Below are positions 43,778 to 57,474 of a stretch of 64,000 nucleotides of DNA, piece by piece (position 1 is the first letter of the stretch; the number at the start of each line of letters is the position of its first letter). The DNA is from Episyrphus balteatus (lineage: Eukaryota > Arthropoda > Insecta > Diptera > Syrphidae). Under the pieces are notes generated by a model. It did no database searches, was not told the DNA's origin, and saw only the letters and a program-made list of their open reading frames with translations. The translations under genes were made by a program, and so were the position numbers. The stretch is taken from assembly GCF_945859705.1 (NCBI RefSeq), contig NC_079135.1:30491679-30555678 (forward strand). The letters are read 5' to 3'.

Positions 43778-46700
43778 CTAATTAGTTTTCACTTTTGCTG
43801 GTCTCAGTATATTACTAATTTTTCGCCAAACGAATACCACAACTATAACAACAAAGGAAATAATTGAAACTCCTACAGCTAAAATAAATAAAATACAATC
43901 CAAAGAATTAGCTTGGAAGATGTTTAGTCTCTCTGCGTGTGATTTAAGATGGTAAGGGTTTGGATTTTGTAAAATATATTCCACCCACCATACCGCAGTT
44001 TCTAAAGGTTTCATGGGTCTATTTTGGAATTGATTTGATTTTTCTTTAATTTTTTGACGCATTTGAGGATCTTCAATAACTTTTTTGATCGCTTGAACAA
44101 GATCCTCTGTTGTCATGGTGAGAAAATCAAGTTTAACTGCTATACCAGCATCCATTGACTGTCGTAGATTCTATAAAATTAATAAAGAAAATATTTGTAA
44201 AAAATGTTTGTATTATGAGAAAATAATGTTTATTTACCCTATGTTGGTCGAAAAATAGTGGCACACCAACCATTGGAACTCCACGCCACATTGCTTCCTG
44301 AGAACTAAGTCCTCCACAATGTGTGACAAATGCCTTTAGTTTAGGATGAGCTGAAAAGAAGATTCTTGACAAAAGTTTTGTTTGAAATAACTTTTCATCT
44401 TACCAAGAACATCAGTTTGTGGGAAATTTGTTTTAGCTAAAACGTTTTCTGGAAGTGATCTTTTCAAGTATTTAACATCAAATTTCCACATAAAGTTGTA
44501 CTGTGGCAACTCTGCCATTGCATTAACAATCACATCGACTTGTTCTACAGTAAAATCTTGACTTTTCATATTCGTCCCAAAGGAAATAAAAATAGCGCCA
44601 TCTTTTGATTTATTCAAAAATTCCTCAAGATCCTTGGGAAGTGGTTTTGGTTCTAGCATTTGCATTCCTCCAACTTCAATTACATTCGGAGGAAGTGGTT
44701 CAACGAAATTGATAGCAGGATGAGAATTGACTAAAGCTATGGCAGTGTGCTTGGAAATGTCTCCTAAGTACGACATATTGCTCGAGAAATAAGGTCGTAC
44801 TAGGTCATCAACTCTTGGCACAAACACCATACGCCGATATCTATAAATTCAAAGGTAAACGAAAAATTAACAAAACTTTTTGAATTTTTGTAACATTTTT
44901 GAAATGCTACTATATACTTACGCAGTATCAGCCATAAAAATTAAAGTATTCTCAAGTCTTTGCCAAAAGTCCATAACAGGAGAATAAGTTGTTGAATGAT
45001 AAGGAATGTAGGCAGGAAAATAGTGATTTGACATCAAGTCCATTGTAATTGGTGGATTATGAAAAGCACTCATTCCAATTAGTGGTGGATAGTTGAATTT
45101 ATGTACGAATCCCAGGAGATATGGTCCGATAATATAATCATAGAGTATCACATCGAATTTAAAGCTATCCGGATAGTTTAGGAGCTGCTGCATACCCTTT
45201 GATTGAAGAATTACCTCCATAGCTGCCAATTTACGACCATAATAGATTGGAATGAATTCGAAAACACCCATGCCAATGTATGATGTAACGCCAGTCACAG
45301 AATAGCCATTTTCTAAGTGAATGTAGTGTAGATTTGGAGGTAGTTTTTCGTTAGGTCTTGGCAGGTCCACAGACAGAACAGTGACATTGTGTCCTAGATC
45401 TGCAAGTCTGTGCATTAAAACACTATTCCTAAAAGAAACCAAAAATAAAATATATGAGAATTATAATTACCAAATTTTTGAATGAAATATTAAGAATGAT
45501 TAATATAAGATCTTAAATTTAAAAGAAAACTATAAATTTCTTGTTAAGATTTGTCAAACTGTGTGAAATGTGTTTTTAAATCCTTCTTTAAAAATCGATT
45601 TCTTAATAATCTAACTATAAATACTAAACTACTTCTAAAAAATAATAGTACAACGTAAGGACTTTAAATGGTTCTTTTTAAGCAATTTGCAAAACATGTT
45701 AAATTAACAAAAATACTTACATGCTTTATATCAAAACATGTTTTTAAACTGCTTAGATTTGGAATAGGTACCTAGAAAAATTGTAAGGAATTCGACTAGT
45801 ATCAAAAACAACACATATTGCATTGAATTTTTGTTTTAATGCAAAAATCTTTTTATTTACAATAATTTTTTTTAACTTAAAATATTTTTATTTGTAGGTA
45901 ATACAAATTTTACCTGCGCCCCCCTTTCACATTTTTAGTTATGGGGGACAAATTAGTTCCCCACGGGACGAATGGTAACCCTATTTATGAATCCTTTTAA
46001 AAATTAAAAAAACTAATGAGATATACCTTTTGTAAAAAAATTTAAGAAAAACAATTCAAAAAAGGAGAAAAATAACATTTTTATGATTTTGCTTATTTGT
46101 ATGTTACAAAAGTGCTTTCTTTAGTGTGCTCTAATTTGCAATTCAAGCAAAATGGTCGGAAAGCTTTGGAAAAGACAAACATTTGTCTCTCTCATAGAAT
46201 TCAGTATTCTAAGAGGAGCAGCGTTTTTTCAAGCTGTTACTTCTTACACCTGTTATTAAAAATAATAGGTCTGTTTAATTATTCCCGTGATCCAGATGAG
46301 ATCAATGTTTTTATTTGCTTTACAACAAAAGCAGGATCTCGCTTTGTTATTGTAACGCTAACAAATATAATGATCTGATCTGATAAACTCTACAGTGGTC
46401 GTTCCAGGTTTCATTCCGCTCAGCATTAAAAAATACTTTAACATAATGTGTAATATGGCCTATGTGTATAAACTTACATTTCTAGCTTGATTAACAATTT
46501 TTTGCTCCCCTACTATTGCAAATGCGGTTTGGAAAAAAAAAACAAAACAAAAAAAAGCACGTATACGCCACAGTGTATTTGAAATTGAATTATTTCTTCT
46601 GTCTCGTAAATTCTGTTTATTTTTAAAATATTTATTACAAAAAAAAAAAAAAAAAAACATATCCAAACCTAACACAAAACAAAAGCAATACAAATGAAGA

Positions 46701-47383
46701 AAATTAAATAGCAATTTTTATTTAAGTTTTGGTTACTAAGTAACCAAAAGGTTTCATACCAAAATAAAGCACATTTTACTGAAAGTCAATAATTTTTTTA
46801 AGAGGTGGCAACACTGCTCGCGGTTGCGAAAAAAAAAATAATGGCCAGCATAGGAGATACACTCTTTTAGTTGTTACACTTTAAATATGAAAATTCTCTT
46901 TATCGAGAGCTTTGAATAACTATACAAATTAAGTCAATGGTTAAAGACCAGTATTTTAAGACATCAAAACGTGTTTGACAGATCTTGCACCTGAGGCCGC
47001 TGCTGCTGGGTAGCAAAAACCGATACATATTTATGTATGCATAAGATATTTTAATATTTGTTGAAATCTCGATTATCACTAATATCTCATTTTGCAAAAT
47101 TATACATGATAGGATATTTCATTAAAAAGGACCATTACAAAATTAATATTGAAGTAGGGTAAAAAGGGGTAAACGGGGACCAAACAAAGTTATTACTGTT
47201 AAAAGACAATAATTTTCATTTTTTTATTATTGTGCTCACTACACATGTTTTGTTAACAAAATTACCGTACCAGATGTGATGACTGGGAGAAGAAACTCCC
47301 ATTAGGCCCAATATATTCGCACCGCTTGCATTGAAAATTAAATTATTTATCACAAAACCGAATAATCCAATAAAAATAATCAT
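43778..47383 (-). CDS. Ugt: UDP-glycosyltransferase A
   Basis: ER-membrane enzyme that conjugates a sugar (in insects usually glucose) from a UDP-sugar to small lipophilic compounds. Minus-strand exons: 47383-47271, 45428-44922, 44840-44404, 44350-44238, 44170-43778; 520 residues. The signal peptide lies in the first exon, followed by the family start ANILGLMGVSSPSHHIW. The acceptor-binding N-terminal half spans exons 2-3. The UDP-sugar site is in exon 4 (FVTHCGGLSSQEAMWRGVPM and VPLFFDQHRN). One C-terminal membrane helix (about 472-495) and a lysine-containing cytosolic tail (AKVKTN) anchor it in the ER. Exons 3 and 4 are 437 and 113 bp, exactly as in the two neighbouring UGTs. Intron 1 is 1.84 kb. 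The exon 1 donor is gtacgg, a weak site but the one that keeps frame. Substrate unknown. Confidence 0.92.
45900..47270. other. UGT A intron 1
   Basis: AT-rich, with long A and T runs (for example 46639-46657). No embedded gene recognised; a few 65-90-codon open frames look like chance. Confidence 0.4.
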
Positions 47384-49347
47384 TTTGTTTCCTCAATTGA
47401 TTACATAAATTAATAAAATAAAAACAAAAACTAAACAAAACAAAAACGAACAGATCTTCTCTTGAAGAATAACAGCACAAGACTAAATTTTTGGACTAAA
47501 TTCTTCAATCAACTATAACGAAAAAATCGTTTGACAGGTAGACAAGAAATTTAAATAATTTATTTATTTATTCAATATTTTATATATAAAAAAAACAACA
47601 CCAACAACAACAAAAATGTCTAGTTAATAACCAGAATTTATATTAAAAAAGCCAATCTTCTATTATATATTTTATATTCTTGAAGCTAGACTTAAAGGTC
47701 ATAATAAACACATAAAATAAACGTGATCACTTTTTTAAATCAGGAACATCGAACCGAAAAATACTTTGACTTAATCAATGATTTTACTAAAAGTGTTCCT
47801 CACTCTTGTAGTTTATCTTAATGTCGAAAATTATCAACTTAATATGACAAAAGTGTGTTGTTTTAATCTCTTAATAATAATTAGGGGTCAGAAAGCAAAA
47901 TCCGACATTTCACTTTCTAATGATTTTTTAAATTTTGTTTGAATTTTGTACGATTTGTTTTGCTTTTAACGATGAGTAATTTTATAATGTCACAATAAAT
48001 TAAGTGTAGGCTCTTGTACTAGAAAAAACTGATTTAAATTGTTTGAATGCTAATGTTGTTCTATGTTTCAGAAACTTTATTTTCTTGAAGTAAGTAAGAA
48101 AAAAACTATAAGCTATTAATAGATCGTTTAAATATTTCAAATAGAAAAGTAATGGGAATGGGAACCTGTTTGAAAGTAAGAACCAGATATGGAGGGCAAT
48201 AGTGTGTTCTATACACCTTTTTTTGCAAAACTATTTATATAAATTGTTTAGAAAAATTAATGTTGACAGAACAAGTTTAAGGACAAAAATATTATCGTAA
48301 ACCTTTGAGATTCCCATGTCGAAAAAATAGAGCTTTACAAATGGTGAATATTAACCGAAAAACATTATTTATAAAAATATTTAAGCCGTTTTATTTTTTG
48401 TGGAGGAAAATCTTTTGTTTACAATTTTAGAAGAACTCACTGAGACGGACCAAGTTATGAATACCGTTTCCCCGGGAGGGCCAATTTTCTAAAAAAATTG
48501 ACTTAATTTACGAAAAAAAATGATTAAAAACCAATGGTTGCACCAACAATAACGTATTGTGTCTTTTTGTTGGGAGGGCCAAGCTATTTAATGGACCAGT
48601 TTTTGAAAAATTAATTTTCAAAATCAAAATTTTGAAAAAAAGTGGAAAAAAAATTTCGTACTAAATTTTTTCAAAATTGTATGTATTTAAGTAGAAATTA
48701 AGTTTTCAAAATTCAATTCTCTAATTTGTTTTTAAACAAAAAAAGAAAATTGGATCCGAAAATGTCTTGTCGTTTTGGATATATTAAACAAAAAAAAAAA
48801 CTATTTTTTTTAAAGCCACATATATTTTTTTTGAAAATTAATTTTTCAAAAGCTGGAGCATTCAACACCTTTAGTAAAAAACAAGAAACAAGAACAAGCC
48901 AACCCAAAAACCACGTTGCATAGCTTTGGTGTTCATAGCTCTGGTTTTTCATAACTTCGGTCTATCATAACTTCAGCTTTGCATAACTTTGACGCGCATA
49001 ACTTTGTCGCACATAACTCTGATGGTATTCATAACTCCGTTACTATTTCTTTTATTCCCAATTAAGGTAGATGAAATAGTCAACGCGCTCACTATCTGAC
49101 TTAAAAATGACGTGTGGATCTGTCACAGAGTAAACGTGATGACTGATGATTAATTTCATTCAAATATTATTTTGAATGTCCTGAACTTCAAAAGCAATGC
49201 GTATAGGTTGTTTTTTATATCCTTTCTTTTCTGAAGCTTTAATATAATAAGAGAAGCCTAACGTCTTTACCAACGTAGAAATTAAAAAAGAGTTTATTAA
49301 CCTTAATAAAACAAAGATCCAATAAATTTATTTTATTTATGTTTGCT
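47384..49347. other. Spacer between UGT A and UGT B
   Basis: It carries the presumed UGT A promoter; a TATATAAAA match on the minus strand near 47,580 is possible. It also carries a short degenerate tandem at about 48920-49035 (CATAACTTYGG-type units about 17 bp apart). No gene. Confidence 0.4.
48920..49035 (+). repeat. Degenerate tandem of CATAACTTYGG units
   Basis: About seven imperfect units of roughly 15-18 bp (CATAGCTTTGGTGTT, CATAGCTCTGGTTTTT, CATAACTTCGGTCTAT, CATAACTTCAGCTTTG, CATAACTTTGACGCG, CATAACTTTGTCGCA, CATAACTCTGATGG). Confidence 0.55.
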
Positions 49348-51476
49348 TTACTTTTGTTTCAATTTAATAGATCCTTGATTTTTTCTTTTAAAACAATTCA
49401 TAACAATAAAAAGCAATTTAACCAAACCTAAAATCAATATCACAAATACTGTCCATAAAAGAAGTAGAACATCCAAAGAATGAGCTTGAAATATGTTAAG
49501 TTTGCTTGCTGCTGACTTAAGATGAAACGGATTCGGATTGCGTAGCAGATATTCCGCCCACCATACTGCCAATTCTAATGGTTTCATTGGTTGATCACGA
49601 AATTGCTGGGAACGAATTCGAACATTTTGTGCCATTTTGGGATCTTCTGCAACTTTTTTAATAGTATCACGAAGAATTTCAGTTGTCATAGTAAGAAAAT
49701 CTATTTTTTCAGCAACTCCAGCTAACATTGATTGACGCAAATTCTTAAAGAAATGTTAAAGAAGTGTTATTACTGACATAGAAGTTGATTGATAAATTAG
49801 TTTTACCCTGTGTTGATCAAGAAATAGTGGTATACCAATCATCGGAACTCCCCGCCAAGTTGCCTCTTGAGAACTTAAACCGCCACAATGTGTTACGAAT
49901 GCCTTGAGCCTGGGATGAGCTACATATAAAGATTAGAATAATATTCTATGGTCCTTAATTTAAAAAAGACAGAATAAAAGTCCAATTCCGCTAAAATCTA
50001 CTTTTTAACTCAATTTAGAATTTAAGTCAGAAAATAACTTCTTATTGATCTTGAGTTTCAGCTAACTAATTTGACTTCTAGATGGTCTTCAAGCGCTCAT
50101 AACTTAAAAGACTCGTAAGCCTATTCACAATACTATTCATACAACTCATGAGTAAAGTAGTGATAGCTAACTCCGAAAACTTGGAAAATACAAACTTTTA
50201 ATTTATCAACCATTCTTGAATCCTCTATATTGGTAGATAATCTTATTCTTACCTAAAATATCTCTTTGAGGAAAGAACGATTGAGCAAGAACATTCTCCG
50301 GCAGCTTCGTTTTAAGATACTTTTTGTCAAATTTCCACATAAAATTATACTCAGGCAACTGAGTCATGGCATCTAGAAAAACTCGAACTCTTTCTTCACC
50401 AAAGTCTTCACTTTTCATATTTGTTCCAAACGAAATAAATACCACTCCCTTTCGACTTTTGTTCATAAATTCTTCCAAATCTTTCGGCAGAGGTTTTGCG
50501 TCCAAAATTTGCATTCCTCCAACTTCGATAACATTCGGAGGCAATGATTCAGCATAATCGATAGCTGGATGTGAATTGACCATTGAAATAGCAGTATGAG
50601 CTGAAAGATCACCTAGATATGGAGTATCCTTGTCGAAATAGGGTCTCATTATGGCATCGATCTGTGGTAAGTAAATCATACGGCGGTACCTAGGATATTC
50701 CAAGAATTTTATTGTTAATTTTTATCTGAATTACTAAAAGTTTCTTACGCTGTATCGGCAATAAAAATCAAAGTATTTTCAAGCCTTTCATAAAAATTCA
50801 TCTCAGTGCTGTAAACAGTTGAATGATAAGGCACATAAGCTGGGAAATAATGATTAAACATAGCATCAATTGTCAGTGGAGAGTTGTGGAATGCTGTTAG
50901 ACCAATCAATGGTGGATAGTTGAATTTGTGTAGAAATCCCAACAAATACGGTCCCAGAGTGTAGTCATTCAGCATCAAATCGAATTTAAAATCATTTGGA
51001 TAGTCTAAGAGAGTCTTGAAACCTTTAGATGATACAATTCCCCTGCAAGTTTCTATTCCAAAAGCATAAAATGGAGGTATTGATGTAAATGGATTATGAA
51101 CACCGATGTAAGACACAAGATCAAGCTTCTTAGCATCAGTCTTCTTCTCACTATCGTACATTGCATAGGCCTTTTCCAAATGAATATAATGAACATTTGG
51201 TGGAAGTTTTTCACTTGATTTTGGCAAATCCGCTGAGAGAATTGTAACATTGTGACCATTTTCAGCTAGTTTGTGTAAGAAAACTGTGTTCCTGAACAAA
51301 TTAATTTGCATTAGCAAACTTATTTTCTTTAAAATGATTTCAAGTATTTACCATATTTGTGAACTTGGAGATGTCATGCCCAGAAGACCGAGTATATTAG
51401 CACCATGAACTTGAAAAATGTTATTATTCAATATCACAAAAACACTTGCTAAAACGTAAACAACTTTTAATAGCAT
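49348..51476 (-). CDS. Ugt: UDP-glycosyltransferase B
   Basis: Same architecture as UGT A: minus-strand exons 51476-51352, 51291-50749, 50689-50253, 49919-49807, 49743-49348; 537 residues. Signal peptide MLLKVVYVLASVFVILNN, then ANILGLLGMTSPSSQIW. The exon 2 product contains LNDYTLGPYLLGFLHKFNYP and ends LENTLIFIADTA; exon 3 opens YRRMIYLPQ and includes VVFISFGTNMKSEDF. Exon 4 (113 bp) carries the UDP-binding signature. A C-terminal membrane helix (about 488-512) and a lysine-rich tail (KLKQK) fit ER retention. Exon 2 is 36 bp longer than in UGT A (an insertion around YAMYDSEKKTDAKKLDL). Upstream on the minus strand, TATAATATAA (near 51,573) and TCAGTC (near 51,549) make a plausible core promoter. 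Confidence 0.92.
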
Positions 51477-52114
51477 GTTGAAGAAGTAATTATTTAGACA
51501 TTGAACTTTCCGATAGACGTTTGTATTCTTTGATAATTTAGAAACGACTGAATTAATGATCAGTTATATTATAACAAGCAATGCAGCTCCGCATATGTTC
51601 GTGTGGATGCATTTCTATTTTCATAATAACAATTCTCAATTTAGTCTATATTTACTGATAAAGCAGCGCTCTGACAGTAGCGGACTGCAATGATGTGTAA
51701 TATGGGTACCTGATTGATAAAATACACATAATTTCTGCAATCCGCTTCAAAATTGGTACACATACAATTTTTGGAAAAATTAATGGTAGCTACCTTCTAC
51801 CTATGATTAATTAAAAAAAAACTCGTTTTTCTTAAAAACGCCTCTAATTAAAAATTTAAAAATATATGTCGACATATGCTTTGTACAATTATAAACGGTA
51901 CTTGTCATAAATTGTTTTCTAGATTTCTGATTTTCTCCTAAATAACTAAACTAATGTCAATGAAAATCGTTTGAGAGGGTGTAATATTCAAAATGTAAAA
52001 AAAATATTTTTGGATTTTTAAAAAATATTTTCATTTTTTTTTAAATTTTTTTTGAAAACGGCTAATTTCTTACTTTTTTTTCAAAAGATGATTTCTTAAG
52101 AATTACATTACAAA
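51477..52114. other. UGT B upstream region
   Basis: Promoter side of UGT B. Beyond about 51,600 it is AT-rich spacer with poly-A/T runs resembling Helentron-like body sequence (51,780-52,080), possibly an older decayed copy. Confidence 0.4.
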
Positions 52115-52990
52115 TTTTTACTTGCGATATAGGTACCTACTATTGAACGAGTTATGCATATGAATTCGTACAAAAAATGACATTACGATGATAGAATCCG
52201 CGAGTCCGTCTGTCTGTCTGTATAAGGAGCTAGAGCCTAAACGGATGGTCCGATTAACATCAAACTTGGTATGAAACGTTTTTTGGAGATCCTACAGAGG
52301 GGTTTTCGGAGTTGATTTTTTTGGATCAAAAATAACGGTAGGTATCTGTCATATATACAAATTTCAGAAAAGTTTAATTTCCTCAAAAACGGCTCTTACG
52401 ATTTTGTTAACAAAATTCAAATCTTAGTTGTTGAACAAGGTCTATCTATAAATGAAACACTTTTTTTTTCGAAAATCATTATTTACGGTAACCTGCCATA
52501 GAACCGTTTTTTTTTTTTTCATATCTAATTTTCGACCAAACGTCGGCTAAGGGTAAAAACCTCGTAAATCCACTTTTTGACAAAAAATAGATTTTTGGAA
52601 ATTTATAAAGTAGGCATCGAAATTTATGTTTCCATAAAAGAAAAAATGCATATTTGACAAAATTATACATGAAAAATGTATAGAGCTAGTACAAAATTGA
52701 AAATTAGAAATCGCTCCTCTGAACAATTTACAAAAATGGACTTTCGAAATTTGCACTCTTAGCCGACGCAAAGTACTTATTCAGTTTCAACGAATTATTT
52801 TATACAAAAGAATTTATATAATTTTAATATAAATCGAAAATAAAATTTTGAAAAAAATTTTTTTTTTGGATTTAAAAAAAAATTTTCGAAAACTGGACAT
52901 TAAAGCTATAAAATGGCAAACCAACTTTATTATTTTTTTTTTCAAAAAAATATGTAAGTTTAGTTAAAAAAAAATTCTTTTAATAGATGT
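52115..52990 (+). mobile_element. Helentron/DINE-1-like repeat (copy 5), interrupted
   Basis: ACTTGCGATATAGGTACCTA, GACATTACGATGATAGAATC and a (GTCT) run at about 52207 are clear. The body continues to TAAAATGGCAAACCAACTTT. Between about 52538 and 52772 a different sequence with inverted ends (CGTCGGCTAAG) is inserted. No 3' hairpin. Confidence 0.55.
52538..52772. mobile_element. Small MITE with CGTCGGCTAAG ends
   Basis: ACGTCGGCTAAGGGT at the left and CTCTTAGCCGACGC at the right are inverted, with about 210 bp between. It interrupts the Helentron-like copy. Target duplication not resolved. Confidence 0.5.
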
Positions 52991-55895
52991 TACTTTTGAG
53001 AAGATGTGACCAAGTGAAAAAAATATTTCCGGTGAAGAAAGTTAACATTTTAACATAATATGTACATATTTGTTGAAATATTTTTAGTGCTTTATTAACG
53101 CCACACTGTTGTCCCAAATTGCTTGTCTGGGTGCAAAAATTTAAAACTTTTAAAAGTATACATAAAGATATTGCTACAATTTTCTTAAAATGAAATTTCA
53201 AGGACTATCAAAATCTTGATTTCCAAAAAAGTTGTTTCACAGAATATTTCAAATGATTGACTGAAGTAAGATTCAAAAGAACAAACAAACAGAAAAAAGA
53301 ATTAAAGTAAAACTTCAATAACTGTCCTAAACTTTGCAAACCTTGTTGAAAACTTAAATTATGATGGTTCAAGTATTTAAAGATTATTCCAAACTAAGAT
53401 TGGTGACAACAGTGGATGCTTATAGTTGACAAACCAATTTGAATTGTTTTAGTTATAGTTTAAACTTTAAATCTATTCGAGTTCATAAAAAAATTTCCTG
53501 CAGCACTGCAAGATATCAATTGTAAATTATGGCTTATTTAATTAAATATTTGGCAAATAGTTTATACATTCTTCAAAACAAATACTAATATTTATAAAAG
53601 TCAAATCAATTTTTTAACAGAAATTGGCTCAATCAATGGAAATTTACCTTCCAAATGTTGACGAAATTTTATGCATTTATTAACTCGGAACATAATGTAA
53701 AAATTTAATCAAAGCATTTATTATTTTAATTTTTAAACCTATTAACATACGCCTCAATTCATAGTATAGATAAAAGGAACCGCGATGAATTGATAGGCAA
53801 TCTTATCGCATCCCTCAGTCAATTAAATAAAACCATTAACACACAGGTCAAAGTTCAATAATAGTTAAAAATAACTATCAAAATAATGTCTATCGCTATA
53901 ACTTCAACCCATCTGGATAGATAGTGTGCTTGTCCTGTCTAACACGTTTTGTTCTTGATTGCAGCTTAACAAAACAAGATTAGAAAATTATTATCATTTG
54001 ACATCACAAAACATGGTTTTGTTATGAATGCGGAGATGAATTTTGAAAATAATCCTATATACCTACATACTATTGTGTTGATTTGAAAGTACACTACAGT
54101 TATTTAATTTTCCTAAGCGAATGCTTCAATCGAACTAAAACTGGCTTGAAAACTGAATCTGAGTTGGTGATTGACTCACAAACATTGCATTGTACAAATA
54201 TTCGTAAAATATCCACGAATCTTTAACAAATCTATACAAATTATCTATGCAAATTCAACAAAACCATCAAATGTATATTTTTAATTATCTATCAATCTAA
54301 ACGCATGCCAATTATACACGGAAAATATCATCAATATGTCAACAAACAGAATAACACAAATTATATTATCAAACGAAACACATTGATTTAATAGTTTATT
54401 CAGGTTTAAATAAAAAGAATGCATTATCATTGTCATAGATTACATCATAGCAATATCATCAAAAGAATACTACTTAAATTAACTGACAACAAATTTTAAT
54501 AGATGCAAACAAACGTGTGTTTAAACTTGAATATTGTTTCAATTCATTTTTAAAGGTTAGTGTATAGGTTTTGAAATAAAAACTTAAAAATAATTAAATT
54601 CTAAAATTCACGTTAAAAAAAAAAACCATTCCAAGATGATAAAGAACAACAAAATTGCTGATTGCATAGGGATTTTTTTATGATCCTAAAGATTTTTAGT
54701 TTAATTTTTTCATCAAATCTCTAAAATGAAATTTCTCCGACAAAAGTCGTCAACAATAAGGATTTTTATATTTTTTTTTATGAAAAAATTAAAACTGCAT
54801 ACTTTACGATTTTTTTACCAGAATCTTTTTGGCATATTATATTATTTGTATGTCTATGTCTTTAAATAAAAATTTTTAATGATTTAGATTAAAAATCCAT
54901 CAAGCATAACTTCAAATACGTGCGACCAGCAGTTAAATTAATTTATTTCGCGTGATACCTATCTCTTTGTGAGGAGTAAATAGCGTTAACAGTGGCGTAG
55001 TTAAGAAAAAGTTAACAAAAACATGGGAACTCTGAATGGAAAAAATGAAAAGCTTCGAAAAAAAAGACGGTAAAATAATTGATTTTAACTTTTTTTTTAT
55101 GTATTCAATTGATTTGTTTTGTTTTGTTTTTTTTTTCGAACTTATTTCTATCTTACTTTCCCGAAGACTTGAGCTATTTGTTTTCAATTCATTAATCTTT
55201 ATTTTTTTAAATGTTAGCTAGGTTATAATATTGAGTTAGTTAAAAGCTTTTACAAAAAGTCATTGAAATCTGTTCAGTCGTTTAGGAAACAACAAATAAA
55301 GCGTTTAAGAACTCAAAAATCAAAATATTGTAATAACATTTTTTATGCGATAAAACGAATCTTAATAAACAAGACTGAACATGTATCAGTTTAAATCGTC
55401 AGAACTGATGAAATTAGTAAAAATCAATCTAGTCTAATGTCGTATCTAGCGATATGTATGAACGTACATATATTTTAGATTATTTTTAACATTTGCTTTT
55501 TCAAAATAATTGGGGAAATACTCAAGATAAATTAATTTTTTTTTTAATCAAAATATTGTTATCAAATTTTATATGCGACAAAACGAATCTACATAAACCA
55601 GACTGAACATGAATTCATATAACATTTTTATCAGCAAAAAGTGTGTGCGAGTATCGAGTTTTATTTTTATTGGAGGACTTTGTTTATCTAATTGACTTAA
55701 AATCGTTAAAAACTTTATTTATCTGTTTAAATATAGTTTTTAAGGATTTGATAAGATATCAATCTATCTATCTTTGAAAACAATCAGTCACTTAAGCAAA
55801 TGAGAAGCAAATTGCTTGGTCATTCTGATTACAAGCAAGGGAATCCAACTTACTTCTGGTAAAGATAAAATTGCATCACTATTTTGTTACAATAG
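52991..55895. other. AT-rich spacer between UGT B and UGT C
   Basis: No gene recognised. A Helentron-like 3' scrap is at about 54890-54950 (AAATACGTGCGACCAGCAG). ACAAAACGAATCTwmATAAAC...AGACTGAACATG occurs twice (about 55355 and 55577), a short dispersed duplication. Confidence 0.4.
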
Positions 55896-56043
55896 CCCTG
55901 TTCCATTGGAGGTGGTAGTTTACTCATGAGTAGATCTAGTACTACAAATAACACACGATCTTCTACTCGAGGAGATACGAAAGTGTAGTTGTTGTAGTAG
56001 ATTTCTACTCACGAGTAAACTACCACTTCCAATGGAACAGGGT
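55896..56043. mobile_element. Palindromic MITE, CCCTGTTCCATTGGA ends
   Basis: CCCTGTTCCATTGGAGGTGG + TAGTTTACTCATGAGTAGA pairs with TCTACTCACGAGTAAACTA + CCACTTCCAATGGAACAGGG. The arms are about 40 bp and the loop about 60 bp. Confidence 0.65.
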
Positions 56044-56812
56044 TAATATTAAAGTCCATGAAAAATTAAGATAATGAAGTAATCTGATATTGAGTTGCTG
56101 AAGTACTAGTACTTTTTTACGTATTTTTATCAATTTTTGAAACAATAATTATGGTGAAATGTAAATTTTTGGGTAAATCAAAATAATATGAAGGGTCCAG
56201 AGGAAAAACAGCATTCCAATTCATTGCGAGAAAAACGCATTTTAAAATCTTTTTCTCCATACAACTTAGTACTATAGGCACATTAATTATTTATTTTGTT
56301 AACATGGTTTGAATTTATTTTCTAAAAGTGGACATATGCCGTTTTTCCTCTGGACCCTTCATATGGTTTTTTCTTCGAAATCCTTAAGCCCTAGCCTTGT
56401 TTTTTTCTATTGAGGATGTATCTGTTTTTTTTTTTTTCATCTCCTTTTTACTTGCGATTTAGGTAGGTATAGGTACTGTTGGAAACGGTTAATAAAACTC
56501 TTGATTAAGTCCGTTTCAAAATTATATTTCGTATTTCAAACAGCCAAATTCGTCTAGCTTGATCCTTTGCTTTTTAATTTGATTCTGATTTCTGATTTTT
56601 AGTTTTTCAAACATTATAAATATCAGCTCCTATTTATTTTTCAAGTTTTAAGTAAGTCAGTTATATTCTTTAAGTAGAACCTCTTGTGGTTCTATTTGAA
56701 TGGTTCCTCTTTGTTTTAATAGATGTATCTAACACGGCCCACCTGACACTGGTGACGTTCTCGGCACCTCCAATCCTGTCTTCTGATCTGAAAACTAATT
56801 ACATAGTTATTT

Positions 56813-57325
56813 ATTACAAATGTGGTGAGACCGCAGCCAACACTAACGGTATAGAGACCAATCATTATTCACAAAACTGGTGTGATCGCAACCAACACCT
56901 GGCTCCAACACTAACGGTATAGAGACCAATCATAATTCACAAAACTGGTGTGATCGCAACCAACACCTGGCTCCAACACTAACGGTATAGAGACCAATCA
57001 TTATTCACAAAACTGGTGTGATCGCAACCAACACCTGGCTCCAACACTAACGGTATAGAGACCAATCATTATTCACAAAACTGGTGTGATCGCAACCAAC
57101 ACCTGGCTCCAACACTAACGGTATAGAGACCAATCATAATTCACAAAACTGGTGTGATCGCAACCAACACCTGGCTCCAACACTAACGGTATAGAGACCA
57201 ATCATAATTCACAAAACTGGTGTGATCGCAACCAACACCTGGCTCCAACACTAACGGTATAGAGACCAATCATAATTCACAAAACTGGTGTGATCGCAAC
57301 CAACACCTGGCTCCCCAACACTTAC
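56813..57325 (+). repeat. 68-bp tandem array, about 7.5 units, inside the LTR element
   Basis: The unit contains TGTGATCGCAACCAACACCT, GGCTCCAACACTAACGGTAT and AGAGACCAATCATAATTCAC. TGTGATCGCA recurs at 56881, 56949, 57017, 57085, 57153, 57221 and 57289, exactly 68 bp apart. Units are almost identical; a TAATTC/TTATTC variant distinguishes two sub-types. The last unit is degenerate. Confidence 0.9.
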
Positions 57326-57474
57326 GGTATGGAGACCACAAAATTTGGTGAATTTACCTCAGTTATCACCGAATCTTACCATAAATATTATAATAGAACA
57401 CAAATACCAAATGTTCAGTTTTCAAAACTCCAACGTTTCCTTGTAAAAATTGTAAGGACCATCATATTTTTTTA

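Noticed and set aside
44238..44350. UGT signature with Cys instead of Gly (FVTHCGG) as a defective enzyme
   Set aside because: The family signature allows Cys at this position, and the rest of the donor-binding motif is intact.
46451..46714. 84-codon minus-strand ORF rich in Phe
   Set aside because: Produced by homopolymer runs inside UGT A intron 1, with no domain or splice support.
56813..57325. CRISPR-like regular repeat
   Set aside because: The 68-bp units are contiguous, with no unique spacers, and lie inside an LTR element in a eukaryotic genome: a tandem array.
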